Part shown: positions 21,901-33,078 of the stretch, piece by piece
Layout: each line of letters starts with the position of its first letter
Position numbering within the stretch: the stretch's first letter is position 1
Source of the DNA: Melitaea cinxia
Lineage: Eukaryota; Arthropoda; Insecta; Lepidoptera; Nymphalidae
Direction of reading: 5' to 3'
Assembly: GCF_905220565.1 (NCBI RefSeq)
Contig: NC_059408.1
Location: 10,788,508-10,852,507 of the forward strand
Length of the DNA: 64,000 nucleotides
Notes under the pieces: generated by a model
Databases searched by the model: none
The model's input: only the letters and a program-made list of their open reading frames with translations
Told to the model about the DNA's origin: nothing
Position numbers and translations under genes: made by a program

Positions 21901-23429
21901 TATATCAATTACAACACGAAATATCGGAAATCGAACATTATAACGCAATTTTCAAAAAACATATATATAAAAGACAAAAACGAGGACTGATTAACGGTGT
22001 AGGCTATGTAGCGAACTCACTATTTGGTGTCTTGGATGAGCGTTTCGCTAAAAAATATGAAAAGGATATAGAAAAAATTTCTGTAAATGAGAACCATCTA
22101 CGATTCTTATTAAAAAATCAAACAAGTATCATAGAAGCGCAATATAACATTCTTCAGAGGAATGAAGTTATAATGAACAAGCAATTCGAAATAATACAGA
22201 AATGTCTAAAGAATCTTACCCTTATTACTAATCGAACTGAGAAGGTGACTAACAATGAATTACAAATTTTGTCATCTTCAGTCTCAGCTATGATTATTTT
22301 ATCAAATCTACGACGCTTGCAAGAAAGCGTTATAAACACTTTAACAAGCCTCGCAAACGGTCATTTAGATGCACATTTGTTGCCGCCTGAACAATTGGAA
22401 GAACAATTAAATATCATATACCGACATATACCGAATGACCTGACTTTGCCTGCCGATAAAAACGATTTTAAAGAACTTTATAAGCTAATGAAGGTCAACG
22501 GCGACATTGGTTCTTCTTATTTGATAATCGAAATCAAGATCCCTTTGGTAATTAAGGAAAATTTTGAACTGGATAGAGTAATAACCCTTCCTCAGCAGCA
22601 TTATAACGTAGAATTTATCGCACCATACATTGCATTCAATCTACAAAAGGACTTACTACTCATCTTGACAGAATCAGATGTAGAAAATTGTGTCCACATA
22701 CAGACAAACAAATTATTATGCGCTCTCGATAAGCCGATATACGAATTACAAATAACCAGCGGAATGTGTAACTTGAGTATACACAATACAACAATATGTA
22801 AAACAAAGGAGGCACCATGTCGCGTGCGCTGGGTCAAGTTACATAACAATAACATGTGGCTTTATTCCTGCTGTGGGAAATGCACAGTGCGCATATTTTG
22901 CATTGACACTGGAGTTGTATTGACAACACTGACCGGGAATGGCCTTTTACAAATCGGTCAAGGTTGTACAATAAAAGGTGACACCTTCTCTATATTCACT
23001 CAAAATAGTTATATGAGCCAAGTTAAGGTCCAAGAAAACATACCGATCCCAGCCGATTATTCAATATTAAATTCCATAATAAATACTTCGGATTTCCAAC
23101 TGTTTACACCCGAGGATCATGAAGACTTGTGGCGCCAGATGAAGTCTCAGATCATTAACCTCAAGGAGCAGGAAAACGCATCACTCAGTATACACGATAT
23201 ACATCAGTACTCTGTCTTGTATATAATCTTAGGGTCTATCATTGTTGCGGGATGTCTCTACGGTACCATGCGATATCGCAGAAACAAAATTATACAGAGC
23301 AGTGCTGTGAAAGACGTCTCCACGACCGCAGTTCCAGTTGCAGCAGATAAGAACGAAGACCAGGAGGCCCCTGCTCCCCCGAGCGCGCGACCGCGATTCG
23401 TTCGACTGGACATACCAATTAAAGAGTAG
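15942..23429 (+). CDS. Gag-Pol-Env polyprotein of BEL/Pao retroelement
   Basis: A single 2495-residue frame with no stop or frameshift. Residues 1-460 are gag, with a coiled-coil-rich start. Cys-rich knuckles lie at about 466-530 (CPICNKKHPLYKC, then CHNC...CKLC). Protease: LLDQGSQISLI, D610. Reverse transcriptase: about 860-1060, with TADIEKMFRQI and YMDD at 1007-1010. RNase H: about 1178-1305, acidic residues D1184, E1229, D1258 and D1304. Integrase: zinc-binding HHCC (H1492/H1497, C1527, C1530), catalytic D1562, D1628 and E1680. Env-like part, about 1890-2495: a hydrophobic signal at about 1898-1912, a furin-type RQKR at 2011-2014 followed by a glycine-rich hydrophobic fusion-peptide-like segment, several N-glycosylation sites, and a membrane anchor at about 2423-2443 with a basic cytoplasmic start. 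Fused gag-pol-env in one frame is known in roo-like elements. How env is expressed separately is not visible; I saw no clear splice acceptor. Confidence 0.96.
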   Translation: MENILQRQQEIVEAIKRIERNFNKDSVSRKTRKYLDERLDVLDKLWAEFQGNDQRLSLYHNDTDPYFKENQYVQAREYFDSVRIKVASFSPARETSVSPTLGAGKPLESPAIPTTPKLQPRLTLPTSSNATKISTTDRGQATELMSLQRTNFRAFHRQINRLKINEIQDKWELEDELRNIQTRWNAIDALHLQIDNILQGSDTQYDSEFYAYEDSYKSIKRALNLKLTSTIHHEKSTPQIDLPTFTGKYTQWPTFYDLYVESIHNNNLITKTQKMQHLKSKLRGDAERIIQHLTISADNYDTAWELLTHRYNNPQLLFTKQIEIFINQPAAQKQSAYEIRRIYDTSMECIYAIKNLGIDTSTWDPLLVHIITKKLDTVTYNDYKEARKMPRELPSLSELMDFLESKFIALEPSGIRDREMLSSFKKYNQQKSVNNKTYKPQFQKEHRYGKLINKEYQSVATYMSNCPICNKKHPLYKCEKFIKLTPGERYRIIEDFNLCHNCLYTHNKNLCTSMKKCKLCKKSHNTMLHDAYTININKQSTNSLTDMSSGSSTQLNTPTPQKYQVSLQQDAKQHCVNHVATDEEEILLTTLSIRVKALDGTYMTLRCLLDQGSQISLISENAAQMLGLPRQRYHASVSGIGNGSKHSKGVVKLECQSIYQDYAFTTQALVINHVINNLPNISFKKESWPHIQHIQLADPEYNVSRPIDLLLDASIYSEIIMSGLIKGPNMAPIAQQTKLGWILSGSVKTFKCHVITTDLSAISQYWELEEVNDSSIEMTPDEEYCEQFYQSTTKRLSNGRYEVALPMKPGFEKDLGESKTKAIAQFYNLEKKMNKNDCFSESYRNFMQEYEQSGHMSPVTKCSSFVHYLPHHGVQKNDSTTTKLRTVFNGSSKTSSGFSLNDLMERGPNLQKDLQHLILVWRQHKYVVTADIEKMFRQIMVRETDQHLQRIVWRSIQEAPLREYQLTTVTYGTKAAPYLAMRTIKQLAMDDAHKFPLAAKALMTSLYMDDLLEGCDNISQAKQLQREIIDILKGAGMNIRKWSSNAKELIEGLSANQLDTPLDFKGLENRKTLGLRWIPSSDIFVFKNIFEDENSDDVITKRQLLSNISKVYDPMGFLSPLSVRAKLLFQQTWSEETTDWDTQLSNTITNEWIKLKRDYQQIDQFKIPRYIGDKNHYTIHGFCDASEKAYACAIYAVTINSKGKYTSTLVTAKTKLAPLKKKLSLPKLELCGALLLSRLIKKVIQTLPDNLQVFAWTDSMVVLGWLYGDVNRWKQFVANRVRTILNIIPSSSWHHVKSEDNPADCASRGLSTQQLLEHHLWWQGPQWLLTFNSSTMKEEKYQPPRLEIKASSVTAALSYKNALVLQLLNECSSIERLITIIGWLTRYTQWLRRKQILQQNYLSSSERKNAMNLIIKTIQTIEFEEEIERLQKQQGLSKSSKLLSLLPYLDPCDGLLRVGGRLNNSYLSHSAKHPVILPSHGKLTELIVRHAHYTTLHGGPSLTLSYIRENYWVISGLRTVKRELRKCVKCRRFKAEKITQIMADLPEPRVTPSRAFYHCGVDFTGSFDIKSNKGRGIRTQKAYVAVFVCLSTKAVHLELVSDISTPGFLAAFRRFCARRSTPKHMYSDQGRNFIGASKELKKEYNILVAINTDVMNKINDYDIQWHFNAPAYPSAGGLWEAAVKSFKHHLRRVIGEQKLTYEEFTTLLYQIEACLNSRPLLALTENPEDEYLTPGHFLVGRSLIARPQTDSNHMNLKTRWQTIQAMNKQFWKRWSSDYLQQLQVRTKWRTPSKNVEVNDIVLIKDENLSPGKWSMGRVVKVHPGKDGYVRVVSVKTKNGVIQRPVLKLSVLPVREEGTGTQAQNRIDNISTTTCGDDTGVDSQQRQRRGRQLRRPLGTFFTMILMLILFLFKPTECSYNVTALNSNQNIYFDKMYDVHIIRDEWKLIAYYNMSTYWSALRHVKDYVGHLEESYLSLDLLPTQYRSIIYQLQHEISEIEHYNAIFKKHIYKRQKRGLINGVGYVANSLFGVLDERFAKKYEKDIEKISVNENHLRFLLKNQTSIIEAQYNILQRNEVIMNKQFEIIQKCLKNLTLITNRTEKVTNNELQILSSSVSAMIILSNLRRLQESVINTLTSLANGHLDAHLLPPEQLEEQLNIIYRHIPNDLTLPADKNDFKELYKLMKVNGDIGSSYLIIEIKIPLVIKENFELDRVITLPQQHYNVEFIAPYIAFNLQKDLLLILTESDVENCVHIQTNKLLCALDKPIYELQITSGMCNLSIHNTTICKTKEAPCRVRWVKLHNNNMWLYSCCGKCTVRIFCIDTGVVLTTLTGNGLLQIGQGCTIKGDTFSIFTQNSYMSQVKVQENIPIPADYSILNSIINTSDFQLFTPEDHEDLWRQMKSQIINLKEQENASLSIHDIHQYSVLYIILGSIIVAGCLYGTMRYRRNKIIQSSAVKDVSTTAVPVAADKNEDQEAPAPPSARPRFVRLDIPIKE

Positions 23430-23549
23430 TGCAGTGATGATTATTATATAAGTTATTTAAATCTAGGTACTTAAATTTTAATTGTATTGTTATTATTGTT
23501 ATTGTAGATTTTAATATCAAAATTATCTTTCTTCTTTGAGTCGGCAGGA

Positions 23550-23831
23550 TGTACGGGTCAACGCACATTGAGCAATATGATTGTTTTGCTAATTAGTAAC
23601 CTCTTTAATTTAGCTGATTTATTACGAAATTGTTATTTTCTTATGCAGATTTCTAATGAAATTGATATTTGTTTGCTACGATTGACGTCAAATGACGTCT
23701 GTACTTCTGCCTATATATACTCAAAATAATCTGAATAAATTTAGTGTTAGATCGACTTTCATTGGGTTTGGTTTCCCTCATAACCTTCCCTCACATGTCA
23801 TCTCTCACTCAACCATAGACTGTTCCATACA
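23550..23831 (+). repeat. 3' LTR of BEL/Pao element
   Basis: 282 bp, reading the same as the 5' LTR throughout. It begins 120 bp after the stop codon. The paired CRE-like sites lie at 23683-23700. The following ATATA is the target duplication. Confidence 0.96.
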
Positions 23832-23836
23832 ATATA

Positions 23837-26800
23837 TGTGTATTTGGCAAAGGCTTCTACCTCCGTCTACCTCCTTTAATTTCTGTCTGTAATCGTTTCT
23901 AAGCGGGTTTACTGGAAGAAATCTGACTAGGGATAAGCACATCCATTATAGAAGATGAAGAAGAAGAAGAATTATACGTGAGTCTCAATGACAAATATGT
24001 TATACTACTTATAATTCTGTACTTGTAACAAAATGTTAAATAAAATAAATAAAGGCAATACCAAAAACAAAATACGGTAAACAGTATCTCTCATTACTTG
24101 ATTAACTTATTCTTTGAAATGCCGTATTTAGAATAGTTTCTTCGTATAGCAAGGTTCGGCCAACGGTCACAGAACGCTATTTGAGTTAAGTGTGCAAGTT
24201 TTTCTATAACCGGAGGGCGTCCGGGTTCGCTCTTGTGTTAAATTAGCGAGACGACGACTAAGCACGAAACATGTACGAATGTCTAAACACCCTACGAAAT
24301 TACTGAGATTTAACGAAACGTAGAAGAATTTTTACTACGTTCATACGTTTTAAATTAAATAATAATTTAACATTGTTTGAAATGTATCACAATTGCTTCT
24401 GAGTTTAGTCACCATGTATCCTACTATAATAATATTATAAGTCCAAAACTTTTTGAGGGTTGATGTTTGTTAATATTTTACGTATAAACTATGAACTAAT
24501 TATAATAAAACTTGGTACGTATGGATGTGTAAGGATAGGCTACATTTTATCCCGACATTACCGCCGTATTGGAAATTTTGCGAGTGAAATTGCGACGCCC
24601 TAATAGCTGACCCCGCAAACGTTGTTTTGCCCTATATGTTATTAACCTCTTAATTCCTCCTTCCTCCTTTATAACTTAGGGGTATAAAAATACATGTTGG
24701 CTGATTCTCAGCACTACTCGATATGCACACAAAATTTCATAATAATCGTTGCTGCCGTTTCGGAGGAATATGTTAACTAATATTGTGACACGAGAATTTT
24801 ATATATAAGATGTAAACGAAATCAAATTTCATTTAAAAGGGTTACCAAAAACCATGACCATATCATTGATTTGGCTAAAACTACTAAAATTATTGTATTC
24901 AAATCTATTTTGTGGTTACTGTTTAGTAAATAGGTAAATAGTTAGAAAGGCAACGAAATAACCACAACAGTTAGCCAGAGTATCAAGGTGTTAACATTCA
25001 TATTTCTATTAGGTTTTTCTTTTACCTTACCTTTTATGACATAAAAATCGATTTAGAAATATGACGAATCTGTATAATAGTGGGATGTTTTCTAAAAAAC
25101 AAGCATAATTGCGTTATCTGTTTGAGAAATAGTCAATCGTTGGTGTATTTTAAATAAACGAAAAAAATACCTTTTATAATTTCTGTGAGGAAATTAATAT
25201 TTATATCTAGACCTGTGTAGTTTTAATATTCGTTCCTATTTCAATAACATCAAAATGTTCTGACCAGGCCCTCCATTAATGCGACACGTTTGCCAAAGAA
25301 TATTTTAGTAGTTATTTGTGAGCCTTATTTTATATATATAATACAGTTTAAAATTCTGTAACCGTACTCATCTCAGCATAGTAGGGGTTATTGGTCTGAT
25401 CACGAGCTTGACACGTGGAACATACAAACTTCGTCGACGGATCAGGATCAAAGATTCCAACTCTATATTTTAGTTATTTAAGCATATCTTAGATCGATAT
25501 CTATTTTTAAACTCTTAGATTTTGTTGATAAGGACTTGCTACAGAAAGTGTTTAGTTAAATATGCTTTGTTTTACCAACGTCATGTGGTTTGGTGCTTCA
25601 TGACCTGTGTAAATTATTTTTTTTTTTTTGTTAATTTTGTTTCTTTTATATAACCAGGATTTCAAATATATTTATGTGTGACTGATGGTCAGCGACTACT
25701 ATAGTCTATGGGTACACCACAAATGTGCTGCCGTTTCAACCCGCGCTGTCAACATAGCATATTCCCGGTAGCTACAGCTATTTTATACACCACACAATGA
25801 TTTAATATTAGCATTACTTGAACGCACTATTATTTGTACTGAAATAAACAGCTTGTAACCTTAATACGTTGTAAATACGCTACGTAATATAGTAAAGTTA
25901 AATTTCACCCATGTCTCTTTCCTCAAGAAATCCTAAAAATATCAACACTCATACATTGATTATAACTAATATGAACTTGATGAAAAAACAGCATTAATAA
26001 AACTTGTTATCCTCAAACATTTGTAAATAAATCAAATGATAATATTTCACAACTGTTATGTATTTATGAACTTAACGTTCATATAATTTCTGTTTTCTGT
26101 AGCTACACGGCTATAGTACCTGGTATCATTTTTCATGTATCGACACCGCGTCGACAGGTGATGGGTGTTACACAAATATGTTGCTAGGGTGCGACTAATT
26201 ATTGACGGATGAATTTCCCTTGTAATTGCTACACGATAAAATTTGTAACTAGCATGTGAAAATTAATATCCGTATGATATTGCGTACTTTTGTTTTTCTT
26301 TTACAAGAGAGGGTCTACATATTAATTAAGCACAAAATTGGTGTTACAATATTTAAAAAAAAAATACATATCTGTGAGCAGGTGCGTTGATTTTTTACAT
26401 TTAAACAAATTTAAGTTTAATAAATATGTACTTTTTTTCAAAAATACGATTTTTACGGGTTAGAAATTGCATAAAAATCTAACATTTAAAAAATAATTCA
26501 CATTTCTTTATTGCGATTCCGAAACAAACATTCTATTTGTTTTGTAAAACTAACATATAATTAAAATCAATATTAGAAAATATACTACGCGATGGACGGA
26601 ATTAATTATAAGATCTATAATATATAATTAGCTTGTTTAATCTCATTGCTCAGTAAGATTTACGACGTACTTATATGTAAGTAGACATTTGTTAATGATG
26701 AGCAAACTCGGTGTAATGTATTGTGGATTAAAATGATTATATTACCATAATATGTAGTATATGTAATTTAATATTATATTTCGTTAAAAATAATGTAATA

Positions 26801-28613
26801 TTTTCTTTATTATAGTTATATATCTCAAACTTTCTTTTAAGGCACACAGTTTTCGAATTTGAAACATTTAAAACTGGAATTCATTTTCTAATTGCGATTT
26901 GAACCGGCAATCTTTTGTTGCGATTCCAGGCGACAAACGACCGCATACGATGATATTTGCTTTAAATATACATACTTAATTGTAGAGTAGTTTCATACCA
27001 ATTTTGTAATATAAATAGCAACTTGTAGAGTTTTAATATGCAGGTAAATATTTTATATACGTACTTACTATTTGTGCTGTAGCTGCTTTTACATTAGGAG
27101 CTTTATTTGCTTAGATGTTGATCTTGTAACATTTTCATAATAAAAAGGCCGTAATGGACATTCGGGTTATCCAATATTTACGTAACAATTTTTATCGAAA
27201 CTAATTTATTTATTGTGAAAGGCTAAAGATATCTATCTGTCTTCGGAATTTTTGCGTTTATAACACTTGTTTAATTTTGATATGCGTTAGTATTATATTT
27301 TACAAGTTATTATTGTGTTCGTAATGACAGATATGGCATTACAACAATATTACAAATTACAGCCAGCAATGGCGGCAGAATTCGCGCGGCGACGGCGTTC
27401 CTCGCGTGCCGATCGCTCGCCGGCATTTAAGATATGCGGCGCGATCGAGGAATACCTAGGACACCTGATGTTTACTAGGAAATATAATTATGTATTTATA
27501 TTTATTTATAATTTCTGCACGCTAATACAAAAGTAACAAAAATTTTGGCACGGTAATGAGTAACGGCTTATGTAAACTCCATACAAATCGTGTCAACCTA
27601 TCGCTAGTAGGCAAAAGCAGAGATAGATAGATTTTTGAAAACGGCTGTAATTTGTTATAATTTTGACAGGCAGCCTTATAGGTAACATAAGGACTTCTTG
27701 CAGACAATCTTTGGACATGATATACCTAATACCCATATGAAGTACCCAATAGGTGTGTTTATCAGTTCTTTATGTTTCACCACTAATTTTATACGGCATG
27801 TAGATTTTTAAACATAGTTTTTGTAAAAAAAATAATGGTAGCGAATGGATAATAAATTAAAATTCTTTTGGTTCTAGTTATAAATAGAATAAACCTATTT
27901 TGTTAGCCCAGTTATAACATGATATTATATTTTAGCGACGGGAAAGGTATTAGTGTAGCGGCGGCATTTGTAATACTTATAACTGTACATATTTATGAGT
28001 GTGTATAAATTCATTATTTGTTTATGATATTTCATATAAGTACATAGAAAAAAGTAAAAAGATATATACCTGACATATCTTTATATATCTGATATTATGA
28101 CTAATGAATATACCTATTTTGATTATATTAACGTTTTTATATTCCTACTAACTGTGCCTCGCGATTTCACATGCGTCATTTTGGGGAAAAATAGCATTGG
28201 TAAGTGGGGTATTTAACAAAAAAAGTTTCGATTTGAACCAGTCCTGACATTGGCACGCTTAAACAAACATATAAACTTTTTTAATCTTTTATTTCTATAT
28301 TAGTAGTAGTATTAAATGTCAATCCTTCTTTTTTGTCCCACCGAAGCAGGACTTTTCAAAAATTTTAAAGACTCATTTGAGTGTTACCCTCCACGGAAAT
28401 CTTTAGTAAAAGGCGAAAGATTTATGCGTTTTGAAGGGAAACCAGAGATATCATATCAGAGAAGCAAATGCTATTTGTATTTTATATTGAGTACTTTACC
28501 ATCGCGATGTAGAAGTTAGGTTTTTCTATAAAGCGCCATCTATCGGTGATTGTACAGTGTACACTCTACGCTTCATTACGCTACATATACTTGTCACAAT
28601 TTCTCTGCTTTTT
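23837..28613. other. Gene-free AT-rich stretch
   Basis: No gene recognised in about 4.8 kb. A (GAA)n-rich run lies at 23957-23971. At 24590-24810 there is a degenerate retroposon- or Helitron-like segment (CACAAAATTTCATAATAATCG, CGTTTCGGAGGAATATG). A CpG-rich patch at 27345-27470 (GCGCGGCGACGGCGTTCC, GATATGCGGCGCGATCG) has an open frame but no recognisable domain. Several T-rich or A-rich tracts occur. Confidence 0.5.
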
Positions 28614-29362
28614 AACCGACTTCCAAAACACGAGGAGGTTCTCAATTCGACTGTATTTTTTTTTTAATGTATGTTACATCAGAACTTTTGACCGGGTAGA
28701 CCGATTTCGACAAATTTTGTTTTAATCGAAAGGTGGTGTGTGCCAATTGATCCCATTTAAATTTATTTGAGATCTAACAACTACTTTTCGAGTTATATCT
28801 AATAATGCGTTTTTACTTGACGCTTTTTTCGTCGACCTACGTTGTATTATACCGCATAACTTTCTACTGGATGTACCGATTTTGATAACTCTTTTTTTGT
28901 TGGCAAGTGGATATCCCTAGTTTGGTACCATGATAAGGAAACCAGGATCTGATGATGGGATCTCAGAGAAATCGACGGAAACTCTTGAAAATCCGCAATA
29001 ACTTTTTACTGGGTATACCGATTTTGATAATTCTTCTTTTGTTGGAAAGAAGATATCACTAGTTTAGTAAAATGATAAGGAAACCAGGATCTGATGATGG
29101 AATCTCAGAGAAATCGAGGGAAACTCTTGAAAATCCGCAATAACTTTTTACTGGGTGTACCGATTTTAATAATTTTTAATTTAATCGAAAGCTGATGTTT
29201 GTCATGTGGTCACATGTAAATTTTATTGAGATCTGATAACTACTTTTTGAGTAATCTTTGATAACGCGTAGTTACTTGACTATTTTTTCGTCGATCTACG
29301 TTGTATTACTCGTCGATGTAATTGAAGTCGGTTTTTTTTCGTTTGCGAGCAAACACAATTAT
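28614..29362 (+). repeat. Dispersed element with AACCGACTTC/GAAGTCGGTT ends, copy A
   Basis: It starts AACCGACTTCCAAAACACG and ends GAAGTCGGTTTTTTTT, then the shared CGTTTGCGAGCAAACACAAT. The ends are inverted copies of each other over about 10-12 bp. Inside are two tandem units of about 142 bp (28854-28994 and 28995-29136), each with AAGGAAACCAGGATCTGATG. It has no coding capacity, so it is a non-autonomous element. The class (MITE or retroposon) is not certain. Confidence 0.85.
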
Positions 29363-29479
29363 TATCATTTCATTTTTCGTTACTTACTAACTGTATACAA
29401 TAATGTTCGTGATGGAAGTCGTAGTGATATTTCCTTATTTTTGTAACTTATATTATCAAACATACTAGTTATGAATCCC

Positions 29480-29714
29480 TCTACAATCACTTTACTGTAA
29501 CTATTACAAATATTAATATCCCGAAATTCCCATCAAAATCGATCTAGCCGTTTCAAAGATTAGCTGGAACAAACAGGCAGACAGACAGACAAAATTTAAA
29601 AAAATGTCATTTTGGTATACGTATTGTGTATACATACCTCCAAATGCCTGTAGTAAAAAGCGGTTATTTTAATATTACAAACAGACGCTCCAATTTTATT
29701 TATTTGTATAGATG
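29480..29714 (-). mobile_element. Helitron-like or retroposon fragment
   Basis: On the minus strand it matches the element at 51560-51893 part by part: CATCTATACAAATAAATAAA, CTGTTTGTAATATTAAAATA, the TTGTCTGTCTGTCTGTTTGT tract and TCGATTTTGATGGGAATTTC. It lacks the CTAGT end, so it is truncated. Confidence 0.7.
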
Positions 29715-29716
29715 TA

Positions 29717-32700
29717 AGAAAATTTTTGTATGAAGCAAGAATTTATTTTTTTAAATCAATTCATAGCAAATTCTTTACAAAATTGCGATAAAAAAAATCT
29801 ACGACGCTAAAACTATTTAATTTTGATTCAATTAGAGATATTTTGCCATACCTGCTAATTTAAATATAATAATATATAAAAATATAATAGAATAGATGAA
29901 AAATTCTGTGTAAATCAGAAAAATGTCTAATTTAAGTTAGTTTACAGAGGACGCCGCGGGCTTAAAATTAAATATTTAAGAGAAAGCCAGCTTTAAGTGC
30001 ACTACACTGGCAAAGCAACAGGGATAAGGACGCGTGAAACTTAAGCTATTCTTAGTTGAACATTATATTCCAGAATTTAGGAAATCTCGCTCTAAAGAGC
30101 GAAAATGACTAGCTACATTCTGCTAAAACGTGTGGTAATTGGACACTAGTTTTATGTACATACTATTTTCTAATGGGGAGAAGAAATGCGTTTGTACACT
30201 TTCTTAGAGTATTATTTGTTATTTTATGAATTTCGATAAACACAAATATACAGTCAAATTTAATAACAATAGAAACCTTGCACAAGACAACACAAGTTAA
30301 ATAAGAATAGGAAGAATAATCAAAGCCCATTGTTATATTGTAACACTAAAAATATTAAATACTGTACTAGTCAGTTTACAACAACAGTCGTAATAGAGTA
30401 ACGACAATGTATACTTATATAAAAGATCTTAAAACGTTATCGAAAGAAATCAACAAATTCAAATATCGACTTAAGATTTAGACTGAAAACATGTAGAAGA
30501 TCTATCCTTTAAGAGCAAAAAAATCTAAACCTTTTAAAGCTATGCAAATGTACAAAGGTTGGAGGGTTGAGACGCTAGGAGGGTGAGCAGTGGACAAGGG
30601 GCATTGCGAACAAAATGCCATCGCTTTGTACCCAACGTTAATCCTTTAATAGCAATCGGGCGGTGCTCGCTAATAGTATCCCGGTTGTGGATAGACTCGC
30701 CCTCTGTCCTTTGTCTTTTATAATCAGATCGTTAAGCTATTCAAGAAATGTTGCCTGCATTCGTATTAGACGATTACATAAGGAGATAACTGAATTGGCT
30801 GGATATATTATAGAAACAGTCGTTTGGTATGCAAATAAAGTCAAAATACTAAATATTCTGTTAAAACCATATATCGTTATATAACATATTCTGTTTTCGT
30901 ATTATTGCTGGGCAAAGTTCTCAGCATCATAAAATTGGTTAGAGTTTAATCCTCTCACGGTTTTGATACGGATTGCCGGATAAAATACCTCAAAATTTCT
31001 TTCGAATCTTTCAGGCTTATTCGTGTTTTTTTTTTACGTTTACTATGTACTTGACTATTTCTAATCTAATAATATTAGATCATGAAGTAGGTGTATTCCT
31101 TTTACATTATTTTTTCTGATGGATGCTGAAATAAGAAGTAATTTTTATGCATATAAAATCTGATCTAAATTATTGATAACTTAAGTATTAATGACCAAAG
31201 ATTACAATGAATATACAAAAAAGTGCGTGCGTACAAAGTACACATGTGAGAAGTGAAACTTCTTTGGCAAACTAATAAATATTTAAGTCTCATTTATATT
31301 TATACAAATCTAAAGCTTTAGATTTCCATTCCAGCTTCACCGACAAAAACGTTGCCGTTTCATCAAAACATTGTAGTTTCATCCGTAAAAAATTTACTCT
31401 CATGCGACTAAAGAAGTTTCACTTCAAAATTGTTAATTTGTTAACCATAATCAGTAAATAGTTTTACAAACAAAAACATAATTAAAATCAGCTGTAATCA
31501 GGACATGACTGAACCATATTAAACATAGGGATGGAAAGTATCCAGAGACCTAGTTCGTAGAGCCACGTAATACCAAGCTTCATTTAAATCAATTAATAGT
31601 GTTGGCGTGACGCGTGTCCAAGATACAAACAGATAAAAATTGCAGTTTTAGTTTCAATATCGATCATAGAGTCCCATCCAAAAAACTTATACAATATCTT
31701 CAACGTACACGACCGGACCTATTACAGTACGAAACAATTTTTCATTTTATTTTATTAGCTTTGTACCATTAGTAAATATATTGTTATAGCTGTGTTCTGT
31801 ACAACACCAAAATTAATTAGATAGAACGTGATTATTATTTCTCGCTACAACTAAAGTTCTCCGCCACGCACTTCATCACTCGGAACACACACTCATATCT
31901 CACACGCACTCCAGTATTTATCATTTCTTTGTCCACCCCAGAGATTTATCGAGTCAAGGCCCTCCGAGACGATTCCATAACTCAACGAACGCTTTATTTA
32001 TTGCTCGTGTGATTTTGTTATCTTACGCGTAAATTTGTATCGGACTAGTAACTTATTATATAGCTAAAACTAAGTACTGTAAGTGCGTAGGTACTGTGGT
32101 TCAGTACATATCATTAATTTCAATTTTCAACAACGCAAATAACTGAGTGTATGTGTATTATGTTTATGTAGTGTTAGTTGCGAAAATAAAGAATTTGAAA
32201 AAGACGAAAGAAACAGTAAAAAAATAACACTAATTATTTTTGTTATTTTTTATAAAAGATCGACTGGTTCTAAACTATTTGATTTTTTTTTTTAATTAAA
32301 AAATATTTAAAAAAAGAAATATGATATTTATCAAAGTAATAATAATTAGCACAACATTTATTATATCAATATTACAATCAGTGTAAAACAGGCGAACGTT
32401 AATATATAAATTATTTAACAAAATCTCTATTAATTAACGCTATTACCGAGTTTCGTTCCGTAATTTAATACTTTGTTTAGATTCGTATCTGATTAATTAG
32501 TAGGGATAATATGGAGCCTCTTCAAGTTTGTTGTCTAATAAAGAAACTTCCAGAAAGTCTTTTTGAAAGTTGGGCTCTTTGATGAGAGTTGCGCGGGATT
32601 AGAAAAGTCCTCCTCAAATATGTTTTCTCGCTGTTGAACAAGTTAATTCGGAGCTACTTCGAATTTTAACATTTTCTTACATAAAATTTCCCAATATTTG

Positions 32701-32936
32701 TTAGTAAGATCAATTTATGAAATGTAATTCCAATAATCAAATTCGTGTCCCGTTTTAGTTTTTATTTACTTGTGTAAAGAGTCGCTTTTTTATTCGTGTT
32801 AATTAATCGTAGAATTTTAAATTACTTTACTATATATAATTACTTCTCTTTTTATTATTTTTGCTTAGGTTTAAAAAGTATGTGTAAAATTTAGTAAAAT
32901 TAATATCTTGAAGACTGGTTTTTATAAGTGTTAAAT
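29717..32936. other. No gene recognised
   Basis: About 3.2 kb of AT-rich DNA. A weak SINE remnant may lie at 30905-30975 (GAGTTTAATCCTCTCACGG-like). No frame has coding features and no RNA gene is visible. Confidence 0.5.
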
Positions 32937-33078
32937 CTATACTAATATTATAAAGATGAAGAGTTTGTTTGCTTGAACGTGGTAGGTAATCTCTGGAACT
33001 ATTGGTCCGATTTGAAAAATTCTGCCGTTTCTGAAATTTGCGTGCACAAACGCACAGACAAACAAACAAAAATTCTAA
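32937..33078 (+). mobile_element. Helitron-like element, 5' part
   Basis: It begins TCTATACTAATATTATAAAG and includes ATCTCTGGAACTATTGGTCC and a CAAACAAACAAAAATTCTAA stretch, matching the 5' half of the minus-strand element at 12289-12566. The 3' CTAGT end is missing. Confidence 0.65.

Larger units (their letters stand above)
15138..23831 (+). mobile_element. Complete BEL/Pao LTR retroelement with env
   Basis: Two direct 282-bp LTRs (15138-15419 and 23550-23831), each TG...CA, flank a 522-bp leader and one very long frame. A 5-bp ATATA duplication flanks the element (15133-15137 and 23832-23836). By eye the LTRs are identical. Protein order is gag, protease, reverse transcriptase, RNase H, integrase and then an env-like module, the order of BEL/Pao (Belpaoviridae) and of roo-like members with env. 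Total length is 8694 bp. A short purine-rich stretch (GGCAGGA) precedes the 3' LTR as a weak polypurine tract. Everything points to a recent insertion. Whether it is active cannot be seen from the sequence. Confidence 0.96.

Noticed and set aside
27315..27536. 73-codon frame across a CpG-rich patch
   Set aside because: Arg-rich start from GC-rich sequence, then AT-rich nonsense; no homology recognised and no splice sites that make sense.
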